From: Romboutsia faecis | GTDB taxonomy: Bacteria; Bacillota; Clostridia; Peptostreptococcales; Peptostreptococcaceae | DNA length: 64,000 nucleotides | Assembly (NCBI RefSeq): GCF_014323405.1 | Contig: NZ_JACRWE010000001.1 | Coordinates: forward strand, 639,097 to 703,096 | Reading direction: 5' to 3' | Shown here: piece after piece, positions 53,301-63,085 of the stretch | Position numbering within the stretch: the first letter of the stretch is position 1 | Layout: the number at the start of each line of letters is the position of its first letter | Made by a program: the position numbers and the translations under genes | The notes under the pieces: model-generated | The model's database searches: none | Told to the model about the DNA's origin: nothing | The model's input: the letters and a program-made list of their open reading frames with translations, nothing else

Positions 53301-54370
53301 TCTTCTTCAAACTTAACTATTGTGCTAGATATAGACTTTACTATAGGATAAAGATATTTTACTTCTTCTTTTATACTATCTGAATCTTTATAAAAACTAC
53401 TTTGTATAATATCTTCTAGAGATTTTTTTGCTTTATCTCTTATACTCTTTGCTTTATCCTTTGCTTCTTTTATATATATAGGTGAATCTTTAGGTATTCT
53501 TTTTACACCTTTTACATAATTTTCAAAGAACATAGATGACATTGCTCTATAAGCTTCATCCCATGAACTATTACATGCATTTAATAAATCTTTAATTCTC
53601 AAATACTCTAACTTTAATTTATCTGTAAAAGTTTCTAACTCTATTATATCTTCTACTTCTTTTAAAGCCTTTTTCATACTAACTTCTATACCACTTACTT
53701 CTATTCTTACAGTATCTAGTATAGATTTAGCCCATAAGGAATTTTTGAATTCAAAATCTTCATCTATATTAAAATCTTCTGCAGATTTAATTAACCATTC
53801 CTCTGGATAAGGAGACGCCATTGCAAAGGAATATATGCTAAGAATTATGTTTTGAAGTTCATTATCTCCTCTTTTTTCTGCATAACTTTCTACTAAATTT
53901 AAGAAATCTTGGTCTTTAGATTTATAAAGTTCTTCAAATACTTCTTCTAAAGCTTCACTCTTAAGTATTGAACATTCTGTTGTGTCTCCTATTCTAAAGT
54001 TAGGATCTAAGTTTATTTTATGGAAATTAGATTTTATAACTTCTAAACAAAATGAATGTATTGTTGTTATACTTGCTTTATTTAGTAATACAAGCTGGTT
54101 TTGTAAATGGGTATTTTCAGGGTTTTTGTCTAGAGCTTTCCCTATAGCATCGCCAACCCTTTCTCTCATCTCTGATGCAGCTGCATTAGTAAATGTAACT
54201 ACAAGTAATTTATCTATATCAATTGGATTTTCTTCTTCAGTTATCATCTGTATTATACGTTCAACAAGTACTGCCGTTTTTCCCGACCCTGCAGCAGCTG
54301 CTACTAATAGATTAGAATTTCTACTATCTATAACTGATTGCTGTTCTACTGTCCATTTAGGAGAACCCAT
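50363..54370 (-). CDS. addA: AddA helicase-nuclease subunit
   Basis: A 1335-residue SF1 helicase with a C-terminal nuclease, the motor subunit of AddAB, which resects double-strand ends for RecA. Walker A is AAAGSGKTAVLVERI, motif II FIDEYQDSN, motif III VGDVKQSIYRFR, motif VI RVLYVAFTRPKEKLI. The nuclease motif is GIIDTYFEEDGEIILVDYKTD. It is slightly longer than the usual 1200-1270 residues. The ATG shares a base with the addB stop (TAATG). Confidence 0.96.
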   Translation of the reverse strand: MGSPKWTVEQQSVIDSRNSNLLVAAAAGSGKTAVLVERIIQMITEEENPIDIDKLLVVTFTNAAASEMRERVGDAIGKALDKNPENTHLQNQLVLLNKASITTIHSFCLEVIKSNFHKINLDPNFRIGDTTECSILKSEALEEVFEELYKSKDQDFLNLVESYAEKRGDNELQNIILSIYSFAMASPYPEEWLIKSAEDFNIDEDFEFKNSLWAKSILDTVRIEVSGIEVSMKKALKEVEDIIELETFTDKLKLEYLRIKDLLNACNSSWDEAYRAMSSMFFENYVKGVKRIPKDSPIYIKEAKDKAKSIRDKAKKSLEDIIQSSFYKDSDSIKEEVKYLYPIVKSISSTIVKFEEEYSKRKREKGIIDFNDIEHFALKILTERDEDGKILIDEHGNSIPSDVALAYRDKFYEIFIDEYQDSNLVQEVLLSTIAKIETPNRFMVGDVKQSIYRFRQAKPEIFQEKYETYGIREGSLYRKIMLYKNFRSRAEVLDSANYIFENIMSKNIGEIEYTEKERLNLGATFKENDNENAIVGGPTEIHIIQKSKVEDLEENSEERQDEEEIDNIQLEARMVGKIIKDLMAPKEDGKVQMVYDKKLDAYREVQFKDIVILLRATSAWAPVFADELMNMDIPTYADIGVGYFDTIEIKTIMSLLQIIDNPLQDIPMLAVLKSPMFGFTPEELIDIRLEDKDKSLYETLEDFAYERVLEVSEDEDNNEVNTELRQAYSELEDIDSIREFNEFSLFSDFNELRQINIAPENQDINYTNSSKGMDINNRMNPSIMSEDSNIRKAQMFLAKLRDFKEKSLYMSTDEFLWYLYTKTGYYAYVGALPGGSQRQANLKILFERAKQFEETSFKGIFNFINFISKLKKSNTDMGSAKTLGENADVVRIMSIHKSKGLEFPVVICSGMGKNFNTQDFKKNILYHHSLGYGPQLVDFERRISFPSIAKEALKNKINIENLSEEMRVLYVAFTRPKEKLIITGSTKKIEDSVKKWSSNLDGSKTISQYDILKGKNFLDWIMPSVLKHRDLENVRDSVNVNISHIEDHPSKWNAKLWYKEDILIEKNEDVEEDSIEEILENIDLNEASTDYYEEIKERLDYEYPYKFSVTKPASISVTEIKKIQNTHEEDFSQSLFNQRTVLKKPLFIQENQEKNKISGAERGTIVHLIMQVLDLNKVNNIHEIKDQIEGFIKKGIITESQSVVINPFKIYKFFKSSIGQRMLNSDFIKREQAIYTQVRMADVYIYEGLLHEDNNIYDKETLMLRGIIDTYFEEDGEIILVDYKTDFVNEENKEDVVNRYKKQLELYSEALERLTGKKVKEKCIYLFGIDEALYY

Positions 54371-57300
54371 TATTTTATCTCTCCCTTCATCAATTTAATA
54401 ACTTCATCATTATCTTTATTATTTAAAACTCTATATTTATTTTCCTTCATTGTAGTATCAAACTGACAAATAGCTGAATAGCTACAGAAGTCGCATGAAG
54501 TTCCATTTTTATTTTTATATGGGCCTATATTAATATTTCCACTAATCATTTCCCCACATAAGTTTTTGACTGTGTTTTTTACATAATGTCTAAGTACATC
54601 AAATTCTTCATAACTTACACCATTAGTATTTTTGCCTATACCTCCATCTTTAGTTAAGTTAGCAGGTATTACTAAAGATGATTTTCTTTCTCCATCTGCT
54701 AAAGACTTATCCATTTCTTTTATAATATGAGCGTCTTTTATTATTAATCCTTTCATCCTCATATCTTTAAGTATAGCCTCTCTAACTTCTTCATCATCTT
54801 TATCTTCATTAAATTTAGCTATAGGATTATCAATTCTACAATATAAAATTGCAGCTGGATTTAAATTTCCATCTCCTTTACTTGCACTTTCAAGTATTGC
54901 ATCTAAATAAACTAATAATTGTAATTGAAGTCCATAATATACATCACTTAAACTTATAGATTTATTTCCAGATTTATAATCTACTATTCTTATATACTTA
55001 TCTTCATTTTCTTCAAATTCATCTACTCTATCTATTTTTCCTATTAAATTTATTTCCTCTCCATTATCTAAAACTAATTTTATTGGTGGATATTTACCAT
55101 TAAATCCAAACTCAACTTCATAATCACTTGGTTCAAATGAACCTTGCCTTATTTGCTCTGCAATTACATTTAATGCCGCAACTAACATATTTTTCAATCT
55201 AAATGCTAGATACTTATATCTTTCAGAACTATTCAATATGTACCCAGGTATATTATCTACTATCTCATCAACTAATATTGATACTTTATCTTTAATATAT
55301 TTAGTGTCTACATCTTTCCACTGCAAGTTATCTTTTGAAAGAGATTTTGAAAAATTTTCAAGTATATTATGTATAAAGTTTCCTAGGTCAGGAGCTGTAA
55401 AAGAGTACTCTTTTCTTTCCTTTGCCCTTAGCCCATATTGAATAAAATACGCAAATGGACATTGTGCATACTTTTCAACTCTAGATACACTTAATAAACT
55501 ATTTTGGTATAGCTTTTTAATCTTTTCTTCTTCTACCTTACTTACTTGATTTGTATAGTTAAGTCCTGATATAACCTGTTTAGATATATAGCTATATTCA
55601 TCATCTTGAATAAAATATCTATATACATCTAGCCAAATATCTTTTATGCATTTATTATCTTCAAAATCTTTTATTGCATTTATTAGCTTATTAAATGTAG
55701 GTGCTTTCACTGTTATTTTTCTTAATACTTCTTCATTAGTCATATCTTCTTCATCTATTAGATAACTTATATTACTTATATTGGGAAAGATCTTCTTTAG
55801 TCTAGATACAATAACAGATGGCCTTAAGGTTTTGCCCTCATGGTCTGAAATTGGATAAGTAACTATTAAATTTTCACTAGTAGATGTAAGAGCTTTATAC
55901 ACTAAAAACTGTTCTTCAAATGTTTTAGTTTTGCTATCTATATCAACTTCTACACCTTTTTCTCCTAAATTTTCTCTGTCATTATCACTCAATAAGCCAT
56001 TATCCTTTGCTATCAGTGGAAAAATACCATCTGTTGTACCTATTAAATAAAGGTATTTTGTATTAGGATTTTTCATTCTATCTACACTACTTATAAGAAC
56101 TTGATCAATACTTGGTGGAACTAATCCTAATTCATATTCATCAAATCCTAAACTTATAAGTCTTATAAATTCTTCTAAGGATTTTTTTTCATCTCCCATA
56201 ATCTCAACCATTTGATCGAGAATATCTACTACTATATCCCAAACTTGAGAATACTGATTAGCAATATCTAGCTCACCCTTGTCCTTAAAATTAAAGATTA
56301 ATTTTTCAATGGTATTAGGCATATCTATATCTAATAAGAATTCATATACATATTGGCATAGCTCTTGAACTGTTTTTTTACCAATCAGTTTATCTTGAAG
56401 CTTTATTATTGGTGATATTACTCTATTTTTTATTTCATTAATTCTATCTTTTAAAGATATCTCATAATCACTTTCTTCTATATTATAATTTCCATTTATT
56501 CTATAATTCCACTTTTCCTCGAACCATTTTTTACCTCTTATTCCATTAGCAAGTACATAGTTTTCAAGTAAGCTTATATCATCATTATCAATTCCTATAA
56601 GACCACTTTTTAAATATCTAAACATAGTCTCATAACCATATCTTCTATTTTTCATTTCTAGTGCTGAGATGATTAAAACTATAATTGGATTACTTTTAGC
56701 ATCTCTTTTTTTATCTATAAAGTTTGGTATATTATATTCATTAAAAATAGAATGAACTAAAAAATCATATCTATTTAAGTCCCTAGTTGCGATCGTTATA
56801 TCTTTATATCTAACTTTTTTGTCTCTTACTAGATGAACTATTTCTCTTGCTATTTCTTCAACCTCAGAATATAAGTTATTAAATTCTTTTATTTGTATAT
56901 TATTAGTTTTTTCTTCATAAACTTTATATGGATAAGCATTATAGTATCGTTCTAAATGGTTTAATTCTTTATTACCTTTGAATCTATGTATATCTTTATA
57001 GTTTAAACTAATTGGCTTATCTATTTTAATACCTTCTTCTAATGCTAACCTACTTAATTTTTCATAAGTAAACTTAGTTCTTGAGAAAGCATCTGTTTTA
57101 TTATATGAGAAATTTGCTACGCTATCTACAGTAAGAGATATATTGACTTCTTTTGCTTTGTGTAATAAACTTTTTAATACTCTATACTGATTAGGTGTAA
57201 AACCAGTGAATTCATCTATATAAATATAGCATCCATCAAAATATGTACAAGCTTCAATTTTATCAGCTAATAAATTAAGCATATCTTGAGAATCTACATA

Positions 57301-57825
57301 TTTTTCATGTAATTTATTTTCAAATGCTTCATAGATTTTACTTATATCTTTTAACTTTAATACTAAAGTTTCATTTTCAATATCAGCACTTATATTTTCT
57401 AACATCTCTGGAGTTACATTATACTGTTTAAATTCCGTTATCATTTCTGATACAGAAGTTATAAATCCTGGTTGAGTTGCTGATTTTGAGAATATATTTA
57501 ACTCTTTTGCCACACTTTCAATTGCATTACTCGTAATCATAGCTTTCCCACTAGCATTTATATTCACATTCGTTAATCCACCAACATGAGAAAAGACTAT
57601 ATTACTCATAGTCTTAAAACTCAATACTCTTGATCTTAAAAACTTATCTTTTTCACTGCCTGAGAATAAGTTACTCATTCTCCTTTCCATCTCAAAGGTA
57701 TATTGTTCTGGAACTAGCATTATTATTGGTGTTATTTCATTTTCTTGAGCTTTTTTCTTTATCTCTTCTAGTATATATGTAGATTTTCCGCTTCCACCTC
57801 TACCTAATATAAACTTAAGTCCCAT
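54370..57825 (-). CDS. addB: AddB helicase-nuclease subunit
   Basis: A 1151-residue partner of AddA. The N-terminal Walker A GRGGSGKSTYI is followed by the IIMLVPEQYTFEMER segment and YIDEFTGFTP. The C-terminal RecB-like nuclease begins SVSRVEKYAQCPFAYFIQYG and has IRIVDYKSGNK, with the iron-sulfur cysteines completed by CDFCSYSAIC near residue 1115. AGGAGGT precedes the ATG; 14 bases after the free nuclease gene. Confidence 0.96.
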   Translation of the reverse strand: MGLKFILGRGGSGKSTYILEEIKKKAQENEITPIIMLVPEQYTFEMERRMSNLFSGSEKDKFLRSRVLSFKTMSNIVFSHVGGLTNVNINASGKAMITSNAIESVAKELNIFSKSATQPGFITSVSEMITEFKQYNVTPEMLENISADIENETLVLKLKDISKIYEAFENKLHEKYVDSQDMLNLLADKIEACTYFDGCYIYIDEFTGFTPNQYRVLKSLLHKAKEVNISLTVDSVANFSYNKTDAFSRTKFTYEKLSRLALEEGIKIDKPISLNYKDIHRFKGNKELNHLERYYNAYPYKVYEEKTNNIQIKEFNNLYSEVEEIAREIVHLVRDKKVRYKDITIATRDLNRYDFLVHSIFNEYNIPNFIDKKRDAKSNPIIVLIISALEMKNRRYGYETMFRYLKSGLIGIDNDDISLLENYVLANGIRGKKWFEEKWNYRINGNYNIEESDYEISLKDRINEIKNRVISPIIKLQDKLIGKKTVQELCQYVYEFLLDIDMPNTIEKLIFNFKDKGELDIANQYSQVWDIVVDILDQMVEIMGDEKKSLEEFIRLISLGFDEYELGLVPPSIDQVLISSVDRMKNPNTKYLYLIGTTDGIFPLIAKDNGLLSDNDRENLGEKGVEVDIDSKTKTFEEQFLVYKALTSTSENLIVTYPISDHEGKTLRPSVIVSRLKKIFPNISNISYLIDEEDMTNEEVLRKITVKAPTFNKLINAIKDFEDNKCIKDIWLDVYRYFIQDDEYSYISKQVISGLNYTNQVSKVEEEKIKKLYQNSLLSVSRVEKYAQCPFAYFIQYGLRAKERKEYSFTAPDLGNFIHNILENFSKSLSKDNLQWKDVDTKYIKDKVSILVDEIVDNIPGYILNSSERYKYLAFRLKNMLVAALNVIAEQIRQGSFEPSDYEVEFGFNGKYPPIKLVLDNGEEINLIGKIDRVDEFEENEDKYIRIVDYKSGNKSISLSDVYYGLQLQLLVYLDAILESASKGDGNLNPAAILYCRIDNPIAKFNEDKDDEEVREAILKDMRMKGLIIKDAHIIKEMDKSLADGERKSSLVIPANLTKDGGIGKNTNGVSYEEFDVLRHYVKNTVKNLCGEMISGNINIGPYKNKNGTSCDFCSYSAICQFDTTMKENKYRVLNNKDNDEVIKLMKGEIK

Positions 57826-57839
57826 GTTTACCTCCTACA

Positions 57840-58562
57840 TTAGCTATTACAAAGCTTATTAAATTCACAATAACTGCAATGTTTTTCATTCTTTTCTATA
57901 TTTACATCACCATCAGATCCTTCGTATCTTGTTCTTTTTATAAGATCTATATATTCATTTATTTTTTTCTTATAATTTTCATGTTTTTCATCACTATACG
58001 TTATAGTTATAGGTTCTTCATCAAACTCTGGCTGATAGTAATTCATTCTTATATCTTTGGTTTTTACATCTATATTTAATAATTTCGGTATAACTTCTTT
58101 TGCTAAAACAAGATACACCATCGTTTGCATTCTTCCTTCTAAATTTTTATAAATTATTTGCTTTGATTCAGTTTTCCAATCCCATATATCTATAGTATTT
58201 TTTCCTATTACAACTAAATCATACTTTGCTTGTATTTCATTACCATTTAGTGTGTACCTTACTTCATATTCAGATATATATTCTTTTTCATTAACTAAAG
58301 GTATTATTCTTTTTATTCTTTTCATCCATTTATTGAATTTTTCATTTTCAATTCTTCCTAATGGAATATTACTGAAATACCTCTCACATAATAAGTGAAA
58401 CTCTCTACCTAATTTTAAACTTTGATAATATTCCTCTGATGCAAAATCATCATATTTCCAATTTATATTATCGATATATTTATACTTAAATTTAATAGGG
58501 CACGATTTATATGTATTTATAGAATTTTGGCTATAACAAAAATACTTTAAATTATTATTCAT
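57840..58562 (-). CDS. Free-standing RecB/AddB-type PD-(D/E)XK nuclease
   Basis: A 240-residue nuclease that matches the C-terminal domain of AddB. It starts FCYSQNSINTYKSCPIKFKYKYI (shown in part: SQNSINTYKSCPIKFKYKY), the counterpart of the AddB stretch SVSRVEKYAQCPFAYF; the active site is YDLVV...IDIWDWKTES (D, D-x-K); CSYCEFNKLC gives the last three cysteines of an AddB/Cas4-type iron-sulfur cluster with the first cysteine near residue 21. It is five bases after the helicase gene and should be its nuclease partner. GGGAAGTGA precedes the ATG. Confidence 0.85.
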   Translation of the reverse strand: MNNNLKYFCYSQNSINTYKSCPIKFKYKYIDNINWKYDDFASEEYYQSLKLGREFHLLCERYFSNIPLGRIENEKFNKWMKRIKRIIPLVNEKEYISEYEVRYTLNGNEIQAKYDLVVIGKNTIDIWDWKTESKQIIYKNLEGRMQTMVYLVLAKEVIPKLLNIDVKTKDIRMNYYQPEFDEEPITITYSDEKHENYKKKINEYIDLIKRTRYEGSDGDVNIEKNEKHCSYCEFNKLCNS

Positions 58563-58567
58563 TTAAA

Positions 58568-60775
58568 TCACTTCCCTCTTCTTTGATTTATATGTTGATT
58601 TAGTTTATACAAATAGATACATGGATTTTGCTTTTTTCTTATATTTCCCATATCATTTTCATCCTTATATTCACTAAAAGACATTATCAACATTTCTTTA
58701 GCTCTAGTTATACCAACATATAATAATCTTATTTTTTCATTTATTACATCAATTTTAGTTTGATATTCATAATTAATTCCATTGTACCCATCTACGATAG
58801 CGTCAATTTCTTTTTTTATTATTGCCTCAGGATTTTTGTATTTTTCCTTTAAGTACCATTTATCACATTGAAACTTTTGGTTTACATTATCAGGGAAATT
58901 AAAATCAGTTAATCCCAATAAGAATACACAGTCCCATTCTAACCCTTTTGATTTATGGTAATTGCATAAAGTTATACTTCCAGGAGTAGGCTCATATCCG
59001 TTTATCTCATAGGCAACTTCTATTATATGAGAAAATACCTTATTTTTAGTATCTACTATTATGTCATATATATCTTGTAATTTCATATACATATTTTCTG
59101 ATACTAAAAACTTAACATAAAAAGATATATAATGAACTATCGACATTTCTTCATTTTCTAACTTTAATTGTTCTCCTATAAATAATATAAATGTATCTAA
59201 CCTTACAATAGGATATTCCAAAATTTCTTTTATAGCATTTACTCCATATTTGAATCCTTTATATACATCACTATCTAAATCAATAATTAGATTATTTTGT
59301 ATATCTTCATTGTAAATAATTTCTTCTGTAGTATGATTTTTTAATATTTCTATAAAATCTTTTTTTCCTTGATTATTATCAGTATGTATAAAAACTTTAT
59401 CTAATACAGTAATAAGTTTATTAATATTATCACAACTTAAAATAAAATCTATTATACATGCTATACTATTTAGAGTTTTTCTTTTATTCAATGAGTTTGG
59501 CCCTAGCTCCTCAAACTCCAAACCTTCTTTTTCCAGTTCCCTACCTACTTGAATTACATGATCATTAAAAGGAACCAAAATACCTATACTTTTATCTGGG
59601 TATTTTTTCTTAATATTTTTTGTAAATCTAATAGTTTTGCTTATTTCATCTTTCCAGGTTTTATATTTTATTGCATTGATATTATAGGTATAAGGTTCAG
59701 GATTTTCTTTATAACCTTTATTTTTAGGTACCGTTCTTACCTTCATATCTTCTAAAGCTTCTCTACATTCAATTTGATCAAAATCCTTAGTTACATATGC
59801 TACTAATTCATTGGCTAAATCTAATATATCTTTAGAACTTCTATTTGACATATCCATTCTATAACAATAATCTGCTTTTTCAATAAATTCTTTAAAATAT
59901 TTTGGATCTGCAGAAGAGAATGTGCCTGTTATACTTTGGTTTATATCTCCGACCCTAACTAAGTTATTATTCTTTTCGCATATTAACTTGATTATTTTAC
60001 CTTGTACCTCATTTGAATCTTGACATTCATCTTCAAAAACATATTTATATTTATTTTGAAATTTACTTCTTAAATCTTCATCTATAGTTAATGCTTTATA
60101 CCCTAATACTAAAATATCATCATAGTCTAGCATTCCTTGTTGCTTTAATTTTCTATCATATTCCTTATAAATCGGAAGTACAATTCTAAGAATACCTTTA
60201 TAATCATTAGGTATATTATCCTCTAATTTATCCGGACTTATATCTTTGTACTTTAATTCACTTATAGCTTTTCCTATTAAATCATAGAAACCTCTATCCC
60301 AATTTTCTATACTTATATCTCTCCAATGCTCACTTTTTTGCTCTTTTAAGAAAAAATTAAATATTCTTTCTCCACCATTGATTCTATATTTATTTATACA
60401 TTCAGTAAGTACAATACTTTTTTGTAGATCATCAGCTATATTAAACTCTTCATTTAACATTATTATTTCTGGTTTTTCTTTTATTATCTTAACAGCTAAA
60501 CTATGTATAGTCATAACTTCATATGAGCTATTTTCTTTTATGTTTTTATCCTCTAATATTTTTTTTATTCTTCCTTTAAAGTTATTAACTGCACTATTCA
60601 TATAAGTAAGAATCAAAATTTTTCCCTTATCATTTAATTTTTCTTCTAATAATTTCGCAACTAGATTTGTAACGATAAAAGTTTTTCCTGCTCCAGGTAC
60701 TGCTGGAACTGCCATTGTTCCAGCAGTATAATTTATTATAGGTATTTGATCTTCTCTGTAATTTATTTTACTCAT
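58568..60775 (-). CDS. UvrD/AddA-like SF1 helicase without nuclease domain
   Basis: A 735-residue SF1A helicase with all motifs: Walker A VPGAGKT (26-32), Ia TYMNSAVNNFK, II FEDECQDSN, III VGDINQSITGTFS, IV NRSSKDI, V HKSKGLEWDCVFLLG, and VI LLYVGITRAKEML. It has no nuclease domain. Its start overlaps the AddB-like gene by eight bases and its end is five bases before the nuclease gene, so the three form a unit. AGGAGGGAT precedes the ATG. Probably the motor of a second end-resection enzyme; an anti-phage or repair role is inference. Confidence 0.88.
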   Translation of the reverse strand: MSKINYREDQIPIINYTAGTMAVPAVPGAGKTFIVTNLVAKLLEEKLNDKGKILILTYMNSAVNNFKGRIKKILEDKNIKENSSYEVMTIHSLAVKIIKEKPEIIMLNEEFNIADDLQKSIVLTECINKYRINGGERIFNFFLKEQKSEHWRDISIENWDRGFYDLIGKAISELKYKDISPDKLEDNIPNDYKGILRIVLPIYKEYDRKLKQQGMLDYDDILVLGYKALTIDEDLRSKFQNKYKYVFEDECQDSNEVQGKIIKLICEKNNNLVRVGDINQSITGTFSSADPKYFKEFIEKADYCYRMDMSNRSSKDILDLANELVAYVTKDFDQIECREALEDMKVRTVPKNKGYKENPEPYTYNINAIKYKTWKDEISKTIRFTKNIKKKYPDKSIGILVPFNDHVIQVGRELEKEGLEFEELGPNSLNKRKTLNSIACIIDFILSCDNINKLITVLDKVFIHTDNNQGKKDFIEILKNHTTEEIIYNEDIQNNLIIDLDSDVYKGFKYGVNAIKEILEYPIVRLDTFILFIGEQLKLENEEMSIVHYISFYVKFLVSENMYMKLQDIYDIIVDTKNKVFSHIIEVAYEINGYEPTPGSITLCNYHKSKGLEWDCVFLLGLTDFNFPDNVNQKFQCDKWYLKEKYKNPEAIIKKEIDAIVDGYNGINYEYQTKIDVINEKIRLLYVGITRAKEMLIMSFSEYKDENDMGNIRKKQNPCIYLYKLNQHINQRRGK

Positions 60776-62678
60776 AAGAATCCCTCCTCTTATCTAAAAT
60801 CTTTAGTAAGATACTATACAGTATACTTTCTTGCATATATCCATTTACTGTATAATCACTCTTATAAGCATATACTCTTTCAACATTTTCTAGCAAACAA
60901 TATATCATATTGTATAAATAGTACTTTTTAAAATATTCTTCCATTTCATCTGTATATATTTTAGTTTCCTCATAGGAATTCCTAAATACTATCACATTAC
61001 TTATATCCTTTTCTATTTTCATATTCCATGCATTACTGCCTATATCTATCCATAATTGAATAGGTCTATTTAAGCTTGATGAAATATAAGAATATGGCGT
61101 TGATATTATTATTTTATTAGATTCTTTTAAATCTTGTATTTCTTTAGATAAATAATAGTCTTTAATAGTATTTTTAAGTACTTCTATAAATATCTTTTCT
61201 TTAGGTTTATTTTCATCTAAATCTAATAAATTTATATTTTCAGTAAAGACTTCACTTTCCTGTATAATCTTCCTACATATCCTCATATTTGATTTTCCAT
61301 TTTTTAATGTAAGCATCTTATCTATATAAAATCTCATCAAAAATTCATATATTTTTATACTTTCTGTTTTATATTTATGTATATATTCAATTAATTCTTT
61401 ATAATCTTCATTACTATCTTTATTTTTATAAATTTTAAATGCCTGTATTCTATTTACATTCAATACAATTTCTATGAAGCTAATAAATTCTTCTTCTTTT
61501 ATTAAATCCTCATAACCATAAAATATACATGTAGCTACTACTAAAGCATTTGCAAAAGGATAATCTACTATCTTATTATCTATTTTCGTATTTACCACAC
61601 CTATATCATATTTTTCTAAAACATTCTTAACTTGATAATCTAAAATAGTATTATTTATTGGAGAAATTATAACAATGTCTTTAGAAGGTATTCCTTTATT
61701 TACTAATTCAATAATTTTATTTATAACTTCTTCAATCATCTCACTATATAATTGGCTAGATTGATTTAATTCTATATCATATTTTTGTGAATATAAATCT
61801 GATATATCTATATTTCTGTAAAAATCTTCAGTATTATCTATTCCTACTAAAGTGAAGTTTTTTATTATTTTCTCATCTATATATTCCATATCTATATTAT
61901 TAAATGATGAGTAATCTCTAATTTTATTGAAGTAAACGTGGCTTTCTTTACTAAAAGAAGATATTACATCTATAAAATCTACCTCTGCATTGCTACAACT
62001 CTCTAAACTATCTACAATAATATACTCTATATCTTTTTTTAAATTATTTATATAGGTTTTATCAGATAACAAATATTTATTATATAAGTAGATACAAAGA
62101 GAACTATCTAGCATAGACCTTGATAGAAGGCTATCTACATAATGAGTTATAATTTCTGTCATTTGAGAATAAGAAAATTTCAAAAGTTTATCCTTATTTT
62201 TTTTTGATAGATATAATCGTTCTCCTATAGTTTCAAAATCTATTAAACTCAAAGCCGCTTTATTTATATTTATATTTATACTATTTACGATTCCTTTATT
62301 TGTACTAGTTAAATCATCAAAATATCCATTAGAATTCCTTTTTCTTTTTACATCTGTATTTATAATATAATCACTTAGACTATTTGATATAAATATTGGA
62401 GCAATAATATTATTTTTTATTTTATCTTCCTTTTCTACGATAATAGGCCAGTACTTTATTAATTCCTTTTTCACAAAACTTATATATGTAGTTATTTTTA
62501 ATTCTTCGCTGTATTCTAAGTTTATTTTTCTCTCATACATTAATTTATTTATATTGTTTTGAACTAGTAAAATTATATTTTTAGATTTATTATTATTTAA
62601 TTTTATTAATTTAAAATATGTATCCAAAACTTTTTTATTTTTTTCATTTTGACTTTTTATATTATACAAAAGTTTCAT
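60768..62678 (-). CDS. AddB-like protein without Walker A or nuclease
   Basis: A 636-residue protein not recognised at first sight. Its segments line up with the helicase-like half of AddB: ILLVQNNINKLMYER (36-50) with IIMLVPEQYTFEMER of AddB (34-48); EYIIVDSLESCSN (218-230) with the Walker B region YIYIDEFTGFTPN; PSKDIVIISPINNTILDYQV with KDITIATRDLNRYDFLV; GYEDL after it. The Walker A glycine-lysine loop is missing, so it should be a structural or recognition subunit, like inactive RecC/AddB lobes. First gene of the seven-gene run; AAAGGTGAT precedes the ATG. Confidence 0.72.
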   Translation of the reverse strand: MKLLYNIKSQNEKNKKVLDTYFKLIKLNNNKSKNIILLVQNNINKLMYERKINLEYSEELKITTYISFVKKELIKYWPIIVEKEDKIKNNIIAPIFISNSLSDYIINTDVKRKRNSNGYFDDLTSTNKGIVNSINININKAALSLIDFETIGERLYLSKKNKDKLLKFSYSQMTEIITHYVDSLLSRSMLDSSLCIYLYNKYLLSDKTYINNLKKDIEYIIVDSLESCSNAEVDFIDVISSFSKESHVYFNKIRDYSSFNNIDMEYIDEKIIKNFTLVGIDNTEDFYRNIDISDLYSQKYDIELNQSSQLYSEMIEEVINKIIELVNKGIPSKDIVIISPINNTILDYQVKNVLEKYDIGVVNTKIDNKIVDYPFANALVVATCIFYGYEDLIKEEEFISFIEIVLNVNRIQAFKIYKNKDSNEDYKELIEYIHKYKTESIKIYEFLMRFYIDKMLTLKNGKSNMRICRKIIQESEVFTENINLLDLDENKPKEKIFIEVLKNTIKDYYLSKEIQDLKESNKIIISTPYSYISSSLNRPIQLWIDIGSNAWNMKIEKDISNVIVFRNSYEETKIYTDEMEEYFKKYYLYNMIYCLLENVERVYAYKSDYTVNGYMQESILYSILLKILDKRRDSYE

Positions 62679-62807
62679 ATTATCACCTTTTCTTAAATAG
62701 AACTGCTTCTATTTGTTTAAATTAATTTACGAGTATATTCTTACATATATCTATTTATTTTATTAAAATATTTACAATATTAATTATAACATATAAATTT
62801 TCACAAA

Positions 62808-62850
62808 AAAAATACTATCAAATTATTGTAGTCACCCTTTGATAGTATGA
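62808..62850 (-). terminator. Terminator of the 62856 gene
   Basis: ATACTATCAAA pairs with TTTGATAGTAT across a 15-base loop, followed by eight T on the minus strand. Confidence 0.85.
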
Positions 62851-62855
62851 TAGAT

Positions 62856-63038
62856 TTATTTAATTTTCATTAAAGCTATATCTTCTTTCTTCACTTCTAA
62901 ATCAGATAAAACAAAGTTTTCCATTTGTAAATTTTCAAATTTATATCCATTATCATCAATATTATACTTCTCACAAGTAAACATTACCGGTGAAAAGTCA
63001 TCGTACCTATCTAAATATTTCATTTGTACTTCATACAT
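62856..63038 (-). CDS. Small hypothetical protein
   Basis: A 60-residue, acidic, soluble protein (MYEVQMKYLDRYDDFSPVM...), beta-strand prone, with no known motif. GGTGATT precedes the ATG, and a terminator follows. It is 47 bases after the membrane-protein gene on the same strand, so the pair may be co-transcribed. Confidence 0.6.
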   Translation of the reverse strand: MYEVQMKYLDRYDDFSPVMFTCEKYNIDDNGYKFENLQMENFVLSDLEVKKEDIALMKIK

Positions 63039-63085
63039 ATAATCACCACGCCTTATACTTTTTGTCTATATTATAATTATTAAAT

